Shown in pieces: positions 54,262 to 62,063 of a DNA stretch of 64,000 bases (positions are counted from its first letter, which is position 1; the number at the start of each line of letters is the position of its first letter). The DNA is from Shewanella mangrovisoli (GTDB taxonomy: Bacteria > Pseudomonadota > Gammaproteobacteria > Enterobacterales > Shewanellaceae): NCBI RefSeq assembly GCF_019457635.1, contig NZ_CP080412.1:4216001-4280000 (forward strand), written 5' to 3'. The notes under the pieces are model-generated. The model saw only the letters and a program-made list of their open reading frames with translations. It did not search any database and was not told where the DNA came from. A program made the position numbers and the translations under genes.

Positions 54262-55547
54262 AGCGCCTCCGTCGTCGTGGCCGATGCATTAGGCTGCAAG
54301 AGGGTAAAACGAATTTGCGCCACTGTGCCCCCTTGAGGATGATTGGCGAGGATCAACTCCGCCCCCAAACGCTCGAGGCTAGCGTGGCTCAGCAGCAAGG
54401 CCACACCTAAACCTTTGGGGCTCTCGATTAATAAGGTACCCAATTGTGGCAATAACGAGGAAGCGATACCCGCGCCATAATCACGGATCTGCAAATAGAT
54501 CTGCCCTTCACTTGGCGCGCTATCTAGGCTGATATCCACTTGGGCGACGCCTAAGGTTTCGGCGCTGGCGCGGGCGGCATTTTCAATCAAGGCCATAATG
54601 GCGGGGGTTAAGCTCATATCGGTTAAGATCTGTTGTTCTTCCAACTGCTTAGGCGCACAGGTGATCAACCAATTGAGTTCGGTCTGCGGCATCAACAACT
54701 GGGTTTTCTGCTTTAATCCGGCCACCAGCTCAGTGACCTTTTGCGGCCGCTGACGGCGGTCGCGAATCGACTCAGTCGCCAGCCGCAGCTCGGTTAAGGT
54801 ATGTTCGCAGCGACCTAATGCAGCCTCCATCTCTACAACCGTGACCGAAGGTTCGGGTTGCTCTTCCCTTAATTCGTCGAGCAATAATCGTAGTGTCGAT
54901 AGCGGCGTCGCCAATTGATGGGCCATTTGTGCCGAAACGGTGCCGAGTGCCAACAATTGCTCCTGCCGCAGTTGTCCTTCGCGCATATAGGCAAGCTGCG
55001 CATCCTGACGACGCATGCGCTTGGCAATTAACGCCACACTCGTGGTCAACACCAGTGCCGAAATCACAAAGTTAAACCACATGCCGAGATAGTGGGAGCT
55101 CATATCCATACCGTGGTGATGCATTTGCGACTCAGGCACGGTAAAAATCATCAGGCTATAGGCAAGCGTAGAGATCGCCGTCAGGCTCCAAGGCGCCCAA
55201 ATCGGCAGAGTCACGGCGGCGAGCGCTATAGGTAATAACAGTAAGGAGATAAACGCATTGGTCGCCCCGCCCGAAAAATACAGCCAAGAGATCCAAAACA
55301 AGGTATCGAGACTTAAGGCGATAAACAGACCACGCTCTTTCGCAAACAAGGGCTTACGTAATGCCAAGGTGAGCGACAAATACAACACCTCCAGTACAAA
55401 CACATGCACTAGGGGCTCCATTTGCAAACTCAGGCCAAAGGTGTCGGCGGCAAATAACGTCAAACCGATTTGCAGCAATAAGCCTAAGGTTCGCAGCAGC
55501 GCCACTTGGTCGGCGGCTTGCAAATTTGTGCCTAAAATCTTAACCAT
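54258..55547 (-). CDS. RegB/PrrB/ActS-like redox sensor histidine kinase
   Basis: A 429-residue kinase. Six membrane helices occupy about 15-175, with GGATNAF at 93-99, the quinone-site heptad GGXXNPF of RegB but with Ala for Pro. The H-box is AHQLATPLSTLR with His210, near RegB's AHQLGTPL. The HATPase domain has ENAARA, DYGAGI and GLGVALLL. RegB's redox-active cysteine is not obvious; one Cys at RCEHTL follows the H-box. It overlaps the RmlD-like gene by eight bases and the regulator by four. Confidence 0.9.
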   Translation of the reverse strand: MVKILGTNLQAADQVALLRTLGLLLQIGLTLFAADTFGLSLQMEPLVHVFVLEVLYLSLTLALRKPLFAKERGLFIALSLDTLFWISWLYFSGGATNAFISLLLLPIALAAVTLPIWAPWSLTAISTLAYSLMIFTVPESQMHHHGMDMSSHYLGMWFNFVISALVLTTSVALIAKRMRRQDAQLAYMREGQLRQEQLLALGTVSAQMAHQLATPLSTLRLLLDELREEQPEPSVTVVEMEAALGRCEHTLTELRLATESIRDRRQRPQKVTELVAGLKQKTQLLMPQTELNWLITCAPKQLEEQQILTDMSLTPAIMALIENAARASAETLGVAQVDISLDSAPSEGQIYLQIRDYGAGIASSLLPQLGTLLIESPKGLGVALLLSHASLERLGAELILANHPQGGTVAQIRFTLLQPNASATTTEAL

Positions 55548-56469
55548 GGTGATTCCTTAAACGACAGCCTACCGCCGCCAATGCCGCGTAGGATTGGCTA
55601 AGCGCCTGACTAAGCCCAGCCTTAAAATCAAGCTCAGAGTAAATCCCCTGCGCCGCTAAACGTCCACAACTTAAGGTGCAATTTTGCGGCCTTTTAGCGC
55701 TATCCATGGGGGTTTGCTCAGGAAGTAAATGCGCGCTATCTATCCCTAGCAGTTCACCTAAGCTGAGCAGCATTTGGTATTTAGTCATGGTTTGCGTGGC
55801 ACTAAAATGGTAAATCCCTGACACATCGGCAGCATGTAACTGCCGCTGAATGAGCTTAGCAATGGCATTGGCAATATCCGCCGTCGATGTTGGCGCACGA
55901 ATGGCCCAATGGTCGACCCGGTGTGGCCTGCTATCCAACAATTGATTGATTAGTACCAATACCGCAGATTCGCTCAGCTGAGTCACTTCGCCGTAGAGGA
56001 TAGGTAAACGTAACACCGCAAAACCACTGTCGGTGTTCAGTACACAAGTTTCGCCCTGCAATTTAGACTCGCCATAAAAGTTGACCGGATTGGGCGCAGC
56101 ATCTTCGGCATAGGGCGGCGTTGTGCCATCAAACACATAGTCGGTGGAAATATAAAGCAACCAAGCTTGGTGAGTTTTAGCGACCTCGGCTAAGGTTTGG
56201 CTGGCGCTGAGATTCAGCGCTAAGGCATGCTCAGGCGAGCGCTCGGACACATCGGGGCGACGCTCGGCGGCGCAGTGTACTATCACCTCGGGCTGCTCAC
56301 GGGCAATAAAGGCTTCGACCTCGGCGGCTTGGGTTAAATCGAGCCGATGAATCCCCGCCTCGGCGCGGCTAAAACCTGTGGCAATCACCCTATGACCCGC
56401 GGCGGTTAACTGTTTGACGACCGCCCTGCCGAGTAATCCGGTTGCGCCCGTTACCATAATGTTTGCCAT
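55540..56469 (-). CDS. RmlD/MAT2B-like NAD(P)-dependent reductase
   Basis: A 309-residue extended SDR. GATGLLGR is near 7-14, VIVHCAAERRPD near 60, YISTDYVFDG near 107 and YGESKLQGE near 131 (catalytic Tyr and Lys). This is the RmlD superfamily, closest in feel to the MAT2B-like subgroup that binds methionine adenosyltransferase in animals. There are no other dTDP-rhamnose genes here, so rhamnose synthesis is unlikely. It is the first gene of an overlapping unit with the RegBA-like pair. Its function with those regulators is unknown. Confidence 0.85.
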   Translation of the reverse strand: MANIMVTGATGLLGRAVVKQLTAAGHRVIATGFSRAEAGIHRLDLTQAAEVEAFIAREQPEVIVHCAAERRPDVSERSPEHALALNLSASQTLAEVAKTHQAWLLYISTDYVFDGTTPPYAEDAAPNPVNFYGESKLQGETCVLNTDSGFAVLRLPILYGEVTQLSESAVLVLINQLLDSRPHRVDHWAIRAPTSTADIANAIAKLIQRQLHAADVSGIYHFSATQTMTKYQMLLSLGELLGIDSAHLLPEQTPMDSAKRPQNCTLSCGRLAAQGIYSELDFKAGLSQALSQSYAALAAVGCRLRNHHG

Positions 56470-56613
56470 ATTGCCCCGCGATCCTTAGCCATTCATTTGG
56501 CTCATAATTCTAAAAGCTTTTCATATTCAACGCACTTGTTTACTCTTATTTGCCTGTGCTCAACTGCATCGAGTTTGTACCACTTAACCCGATTAACGAC
56601 CTAAAGGCTGAAT

Positions 56614-58497
56614 TTGACTCAAGCACTTCCCCTTATTCTTGCAGGCCCCATGCTGCGCCACTGCGACGCCTCACACTTTACTCTCTGGTTTGTAAGCCGC
56701 GAGCCGTTAAGCGAATTACAGCTTACCTTAGGGGGGCAAAGTTACCCGTTAACAGAGGAAGAAGTGCACTGTGTGCCGCTCGGTCAGCATGCCTTTCAGT
56801 ATTTACTTCGCCTATCGCGTCCTGAACTGCTTGCGCCTCAAACGGTTATCCAATATCGCGTGTCAGCCAAGGGCATTGATGACCTATTTAATCATGTCGA
56901 AGCGTTAGGTTATGGCGATGCTAACTCGCCCCATCTTTACTTTAGCCAAACACTGACACAGGTATGGCATGGCTCATGCCGCAATCCCCATCATCACAGT
57001 GAGGATGCCTTAGTCGCCGCCGATACTAAACTCGCGCAGCTTATCGATAAAGGCGCGAATGAGCGCCCAGCGTTATTGATGCTCAGCGGCGATCAGGTCT
57101 ATGTGGATGATGTGGCGGGCCCCATGCTATGCGCCATAGGCCAAGTGATTGAAAAACTAGGTTTGCACCATGAAGCCTTCCACGGCGCCAATATTGCGGG
57201 AAGCGAGGACATAAGTTACCAACCCGAGCATTTATATTTACGCCATAAGAATCTGCTGCCACGCACCGAATATCCCGCCAAAACCGCGATCTGGCGCTGG
57301 TATATCAATCATCCGATTTTTACCTCATCGATTGCCGAAAACCATTTAGTCAGTCTCAATGAGATGATTGCCCTGTATCTGCTCACTTGGTCGCCGGAAT
57401 TATGGGAGCTTATCGACTTACCCAAGGAGGTCGAGGGGCTCTCGGCGGCGAATCAACTGCGCTGGCAGCGCGAATGGCAAAATCTATTGGCCTTTAAGGC
57501 GGGGCTCAAACAGGTTAGGCGCCTGATGGCGCATATCCCCGTGTATATGATGTTCGATGACCATGACATCACCGACGATTGGAACCTTACCGCCAAGTGG
57601 GAGCAGTCGGCCTACGGCCATGCCTTTTCGAAGCGCATTATTGGTAATGCTTTGATTGCCTATACCTTATTCCAAGGTTTAGGCAACGCACCGAGCCAGT
57701 TTGATGCCGAGGTTCGGCCGTTGTTAGATGGTTGTTTCACTCGATCTGCGCCAGACACTCAAGATGAATTAATCGATCTATTACTCAAATTCGAGCAATG
57801 GCATTACACCTTAGACACTTCGCCTAAGCTGGTCGTGTTAGATACCCGCACCCGCCGCTGGCGCAGTGAATCCAATCTCGCTAAACCCTCGGGGTTAATG
57901 GATTGGGAAGCCTTGATGGATTTACAACAGGCGCTACTCGGCCAATCTAAGGTGATTATTGTCTCCCCTGCGCCCATGTTTGGGGTCAAGGTGATAGAAG
58001 CCGTGCAACGCATGGCGACACTAATGGGCGCCTCGCTGCTGGTTGATGCCGAAAACTGGATGGCACATCCTGGCGCCGCCAATGCCCTACTGAGTATCTT
58101 TATGCACCGCAGGACCCCAGAGCAATTTGTGATCCTCTCGGGGGATGTGCACTACTCCTTCGCCTATGACATCAGCATTCGCTTTCGTCGTAGCAGCCCG
58201 AATATTTATCAAATTACCTGTAGCGGGATTAAAAACCAGTTCCCCGAGAAGCTACTGCCACTTTTCGATAAGCTCAATGGCTGGCTTTACGGCCACTTCT
58301 CGCCGTTAAATCTCTTCACTAAACGTAAGCGAATGTCGCTGCGTGGTCGGCGCCCTAATGGCGAGCGCAGCAAGCGTTTAGTCAACCAAAGTGGGATCGG
58401 AATTTTGGCGTTAGCTGAAGATGGTGAACCGACAAAAATTGCTGTTTTACATGGGGATATGACCGAGACTCGGTTCGAACCACCGAGGCAGGAATAG
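56614..58497 (+). CDS. Cytoplasmic PhoD-like metallophosphatase
   Basis: A 627-residue protein with a PhoD-like phosphatase domain and no signal peptide. Metal-binding segments are HGSCRNP, LSGDQVYVDDVAGP near 160, MFDDHDITDDWN near 322 and LSGDVHYSFAYD near 508. Typical exported PhoD has a Tat signal; this form does not. Substrate unknown, phosphodiester or phosphate ester likely. The start is TTG at 56614 with AAGG six bases upstream; ATG at 56650 is an alternative that would remove twelve residues. Confidence 0.82.
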   Translation: MTQALPLILAGPMLRHCDASHFTLWFVSREPLSELQLTLGGQSYPLTEEEVHCVPLGQHAFQYLLRLSRPELLAPQTVIQYRVSAKGIDDLFNHVEALGYGDANSPHLYFSQTLTQVWHGSCRNPHHHSEDALVAADTKLAQLIDKGANERPALLMLSGDQVYVDDVAGPMLCAIGQVIEKLGLHHEAFHGANIAGSEDISYQPEHLYLRHKNLLPRTEYPAKTAIWRWYINHPIFTSSIAENHLVSLNEMIALYLLTWSPELWELIDLPKEVEGLSAANQLRWQREWQNLLAFKAGLKQVRRLMAHIPVYMMFDDHDITDDWNLTAKWEQSAYGHAFSKRIIGNALIAYTLFQGLGNAPSQFDAEVRPLLDGCFTRSAPDTQDELIDLLLKFEQWHYTLDTSPKLVVLDTRTRRWRSESNLAKPSGLMDWEALMDLQQALLGQSKVIIVSPAPMFGVKVIEAVQRMATLMGASLLVDAENWMAHPGAANALLSIFMHRRTPEQFVILSGDVHYSFAYDISIRFRRSSPNIYQITCSGIKNQFPEKLLPLFDKLNGWLYGHFSPLNLFTKRKRMSLRGRRPNGERSKRLVNQSGIGILALAEDGEPTKIAVLHGDMTETRFEPPRQE

Positions 58498-58498
58498 C

Positions 58499-58864
58499 TT
58501 AAACTGGGTTGTGTTTTGCCGCTTCAGAACTGGTTACACCCGCACCTGAATCCACAGGTTTAGCGGTGGCTTCTTGATTAGGCAAGCTCTGTTTAAATAG
58601 CTGGGACTCAAGGCGTTTTTGCGGCGTTGCATCATCACGCATCTGGTCCCAAACACCCTTGGGCTGTAACGACACATCGGTTTGATTGTCAGCATCCTGC
58701 ATCGCCTCGGCACTCGGTTTCTTCGGCTCGATCACCGCGCTGGCTTTACGGATTTCCGTCGTCAGCTCTTGCACATAGGGATGCTTAGTCCAGCCGCCAA
58801 AATACATGGCGCCCAGCAACACCGCGGCACAGAGTAAAATTGAAACGATTGCAGATTTGGTCAT
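58499..58864 (-). CDS. Small bitopic membrane protein, unknown
   Basis: A 121-residue protein starting MTKSAIVSILLCAAVLLGAM with one N-terminal membrane helix and a polar, probably disordered tail. No recognised domain. I start at ATG 58864 with AGGA nine bases upstream. It is convergent with the phosphatase gene, whose stop is one base away. Confidence 0.65.
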   Translation of the reverse strand: MTKSAIVSILLCAAVLLGAMYFGGWTKHPYVQELTTEIRKASAVIEPKKPSAEAMQDADNQTDVSLQPKGVWDQMRDDATPQKRLESQLFKQSLPNQEATAKPVDSGAGVTSSEAAKHNPV

Positions 58865-59011
58865 TCTATTGAGTTCCTCAAACAATCAGTGTCAGACTCC
58901 TTACAGCTCATGAGCATAACAGAGTCTGTATTCTTACCATTGAGGAGGAACTCACACAATCATCTAGCAGCACCCCAGGTTTTCCACTGTGGCAATAATG
59001 CTTTCCGCTGA

Positions 59012-59929
59012 CTAAAGCGTTAATCCATCACATTCAATATCGTGCGAACGACCACTGACAGGATCGACAAAACGTAATCGCTGCGCCAAGAGTTGTAGCG
59101 GCTTGCTAAAATCATCCGGTCCTTTAGGGTATAAGGTCGGATAAAAGCGGTCATTTAACAATGGCATACCAAGGCTTTGCATATGGACCCGCAGCTGGTG
59201 CGTCTTACCCGTAATCGGGCTTAACTCGAATAAACCAAACTCCCCATGAATCGACACTAAGCTGATTTCAGAGTGCGTATTTGCCTCACCTTCGACTATC
59301 TTCATGGTGAAACTCGGTTCGCTGCGTTGCATGCGATTTTTCACCGTCCAATGCAGTGGCAAGGTTAATTCGCCACAGGCATATTGCGCCATAATCTCTG
59401 GGGTGAGTTTGGCAATCGCTTGATAATCTTTACGGATCGCATCATCGATAAACAATTGGTGATAAATATGCCGCGTCTCTGGACGAGTCGTCATAAGGAT
59501 CACGCCTGCGGTCTCCCGGTCTAACCTATGGGCAGGAGCGATAGTGTCTATCCCTGTACTTAAACGTAATCTGTGCACTAGGCATTCATTCACATAATCG
59601 CCGCTCGGGGTGACGGGTAAAAAATGCGGTTTGTAGGCCAAGATAAGATTGTCATCTTGAAACAAAATCGGCGACGCGAAGGGGACTTGGGCTTCGACGG
59701 GGACTTCACGGTAGTAGTAAGCCCTCGCCGTCGGCCGATAGGCTGTATCTAATCCAATTAAGCTACCGTCTTGCCAATGCACTTTGCCATCGAGGATCCG
59801 CTGGCGCCAAACCGCTTCGCCAATATGGGCATAATGCTCGATCAAAAAAGAAAATACGGTTGGTTTATCAACCACTTCTAAGGGGAGCACTACAAAAGAA
59901 GGTTGGGCGGCACGGGCGGTTTGAGTCAT
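59012..59929 (-). CDS. RluA-family pseudouridine synthase
   Basis: A 305-residue enzyme that isomerises uridine in RNA. Catalytic motif HRLDRETAGVIL (Asp in HRLD) is near 133-144. YKPHFLPVTPSG and ITGKTHQLRVHMQSLGMPLL also fit. An N-terminal extension to about 80 replaces the S4 domain of other RluA members. The RNA target (rRNA or tRNA) cannot be assigned from sequence alone. It ends just before a gene-free 120 bases. Confidence 0.9.
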   Translation of the reverse strand: MTQTARAAQPSFVVLPLEVVDKPTVFSFLIEHYAHIGEAVWRQRILDGKVHWQDGSLIGLDTAYRPTARAYYYREVPVEAQVPFASPILFQDDNLILAYKPHFLPVTPSGDYVNECLVHRLRLSTGIDTIAPAHRLDRETAGVILMTTRPETRHIYHQLFIDDAIRKDYQAIAKLTPEIMAQYACGELTLPLHWTVKNRMQRSEPSFTMKIVEGEANTHSEISLVSIHGEFGLFELSPITGKTHQLRVHMQSLGMPLLNDRFYPTLYPKGPDDFSKPLQLLAQRLRFVDPVSGRSHDIECDGLTL

Positions 59930-59981
59930 AAAAACAACTAGCGGCGATAATGAGCCGCTATTTTAGCCTCTGTGTGGTTTT

Positions 59982-60557
59982 TCAGTCCACATGGGACTTG
60001 ATGAGTTGCAGGACAAAATCCATGGTTTTATGGCAGTCGGGTTGATTCACCAGCACTAGCTTATCGCGGTTATACATGGGCAACACTTCTAACCAACGTT
60101 GGCTCACCCAAGCCGCATCCTCTAAATGCACTTGGGAATACAGCTCCAGCAAGTCAGGATTCACCTCGTAGAATTGCTCTAGGGCGGCACTGATCAGTTC
60201 GAACTCCCCTTCTATCGGCTCTTCCTGCCAATTTTGGCAAGGCAAAGTGCGGGACATCCACAGCTTATCTTTCGTCTGTGCCGCCGAGAGAATACTGACT
60301 CTTTGACGCCCCTCTAACACTATGCTGAGGGAGTCATCTTCCAGCTGGTTAAAATCGATGATGTCACACTGAGTGGCAGTGGGATAACAGGGCGGAGTAC
60401 CACTGGGTTTCATCGCCGCAAAGGCCAAATCGTATTTGCCTTTTAACACATCCGCGACCATGCGTAATTGACCCGGCTCTACCACGCGAACCTCAATCCT
60501 TCCCTGTGGCAGCAACAAGGCATCGCGCATAATTAACGCCATTTCTCGTGTTTGCAT
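59982..60557 (-). CDS. Lon N-terminal (substrate-binding) domain protein
   Basis: A 191-residue protein with the LON substrate-binding fold but no ATPase or protease. MALIMRDALLLPQGRIEVRV and the 'ILEGRQRVSIL'-like VLEGRQRVSIL are the fold's signature strands. A helical region fills the C-terminal half. Stand-alone LON-domain proteins are widespread and of unclear role. The ATG at 60557 has AGGAGG five bases upstream, so the longer frame is rejected. It is close to the pseudouridine synthase gene and probably co-transcribed. Confidence 0.8.
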   Translation of the reverse strand: MQTREMALIMRDALLLPQGRIEVRVVEPGQLRMVADVLKGKYDLAFAAMKPSGTPPCYPTATQCDIIDFNQLEDDSLSIVLEGRQRVSILSAAQTKDKLWMSRTLPCQNWQEEPIEGEFELISAALEQFYEVNPDLLELYSQVHLEDAAWVSQRWLEVLPMYNRDKLVLVNQPDCHKTMDFVLQLIKSHVD

Positions 60558-60700
60558 AGCAACCTCCTGCCCACTCATAGAAGGAAACGCTCAAAAACTA
60601 GCCGCATCCCTTATTAGTTTAGAGTGTAGCAGGAGAAATAATTTCCTTCCTAAAGTCGCTGACAGCAAAAAAGAATTTAGGCTTGCTTGCCGCTCTCGCC

Positions 60701-61756
60701 TTACAGCGGTGCTAAGTGTTCGGCGATATTTCCTTTTTCGAACACCTCGGCAAATTCATCGGCTAAGCGCTCGCTCAAGGCAACAGAGCGGCGCCAATAC
60801 TGCATCCGCTGCGCCGTATCCAATTGCTTAAAGTCTTCACGGTCGGGCACCTTACCAAAGGGGAGCGAAGCCACAAATTCCGCCGAAGGCGCCAGTACCA
60901 AGGCGTTATGGTAATTGGTGCGTGCACGGCGCCAGGTTAAGGATTTATCGAACCATCCAGGGCTCATATGGGGATAAAAATGTGGGTACAAAGTCAGCCC
61001 CGTGGCATGGGATAAGGGCAAATCGAAGTGGTAGTCGGTGATGCCACCATCATAGTATTGCCCTGTAGCAACGCCCTCAATTTGAGACACAGGTGCGAGC
61101 ACTAGGGGAATCGATCCCGTCGCTAACATCACTGAATTCATATTGGTTTCGGTGAGCTGTGCCTGCTGGCTGGGTAAATCCGCAAGTTGTCTAAAGGGCG
61201 ATGATGCCACTTGCTGACTAAAGACCACCCGCTCGAAATGCCAGCCCAAGGTTTTGCGGCTAATGAGGTTGGTCGCGGCCGTCATCGCGAGCCCTGCTGC
61301 CAAGGGCAATTTATGGCTAAGGCGATTGATATGTTTAGCCCGGCATGCAATCAAGTGACTGTGAATAAAGGGATGATTGACTATCTCGCGCCCGCCCGTC
61401 TCGCCGAGAATACCTTGAACTATACCCTTCACCTGTTCGCTTACTTCCTGCGGTGTCGGTATGGTTTCATACCGCTGGCCAATATAGTAATCCTCTAAAC
61501 GTCCGTAGGCTTGTAGTGGATTCTGCTGCGCCAAACAGGCTAAACGCCACGCCCCAGAAGAAGCCCCTAAGGTATAAAGCGGTGTCTTACGCTGCTTAAA
61601 AAATTCCGTGAAGAGATACTTATCAAGACCCGCAATCCCTAACCATTTGGGTCCACCGGATGCGGCCAATAGTTGTGTAAAAGCATCGGGATGCAGACCT
61701 TGTTCCCTGATGATGTGAAAGGCCGTAGGACCTGCAAGAAAGCGTAATGCGGGCAA
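60701..61756 (-). CDS. Patatin-like phospholipase family protein
   Basis: A 351-residue cytoplasmic hydrolase. The nucleophile elbow is GASSGAW near 63-69 (G-X-S-X-G), and the partner aspartate is in YYDGGITDYHFD near 227-237 (the DG(A/G) motif). ASGGPKW near 32-38 is the oxyanion-hole region. There is no signal peptide. Lipid substrate and role are unknown; it lacks the cyclic-nucleotide domains of larger patatins. Divergent from the TonB receptor gene. Confidence 0.85.
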   Translation of the reverse strand: MPALRFLAGPTAFHIIREQGLHPDAFTQLLAASGGPKWLGIAGLDKYLFTEFFKQRKTPLYTLGASSGAWRLACLAQQNPLQAYGRLEDYYIGQRYETIPTPQEVSEQVKGIVQGILGETGGREIVNHPFIHSHLIACRAKHINRLSHKLPLAAGLAMTAATNLISRKTLGWHFERVVFSQQVASSPFRQLADLPSQQAQLTETNMNSVMLATGSIPLVLAPVSQIEGVATGQYYDGGITDYHFDLPLSHATGLTLYPHFYPHMSPGWFDKSLTWRRARTNYHNALVLAPSAEFVASLPFGKVPDREDFKQLDTAQRMQYWRRSVALSERLADEFAEVFEKGNIAEHLAPL

Positions 61757-62063
61757 AACTTAACTCCTTAAGGTGCCTCAAATCTGAGGTTTCGTGCCAT
61801 TAAAACACAGCCGCCAAGCGCGATAAACCTTCAGCATGCTTAATGGATCTAGATGATTTTATTCACTTAGCCCATCACTTCTCCTATGGCGACATATTCG
61901 ACTGGCTTTAAAGAATTATCTAGAACAGTAAGCTCTGAGTTAGTTCTTTTCTGTCTAGATGTAACAATTGTTACAGTGATAACCTTCACCCTATCGAATT
62001 GTTACTTTCGTTGGTTCAATGTTTTCGTTCCAGCTTAAAGGTTACTCCACATTGAGAGGTTTT
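61757..62063. other. Divergent promoter region of the patatin-like and TonB-receptor genes
   Basis: About 307 bases. Besides the palindrome at 61960-61975 it contains a second half-like AATTGTTAC at 61997-62005. A purine-rich GAGAGG precedes the receptor ATG. No gene seen. Confidence 0.6.
61960..61975. promoter_or_regulatory. Perfect 16-bp palindrome before a TonB-dependent receptor
   Basis: TGTAACAATTGTTACA is a perfect palindrome 89 bases before the receptor ATG, with a partial repeat AATTGTTAC nearby. It looks like an operator for a dimeric repressor. It is not a Fur box and differs in spacing from TyrR. The regulator is unknown. Confidence 0.6.
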
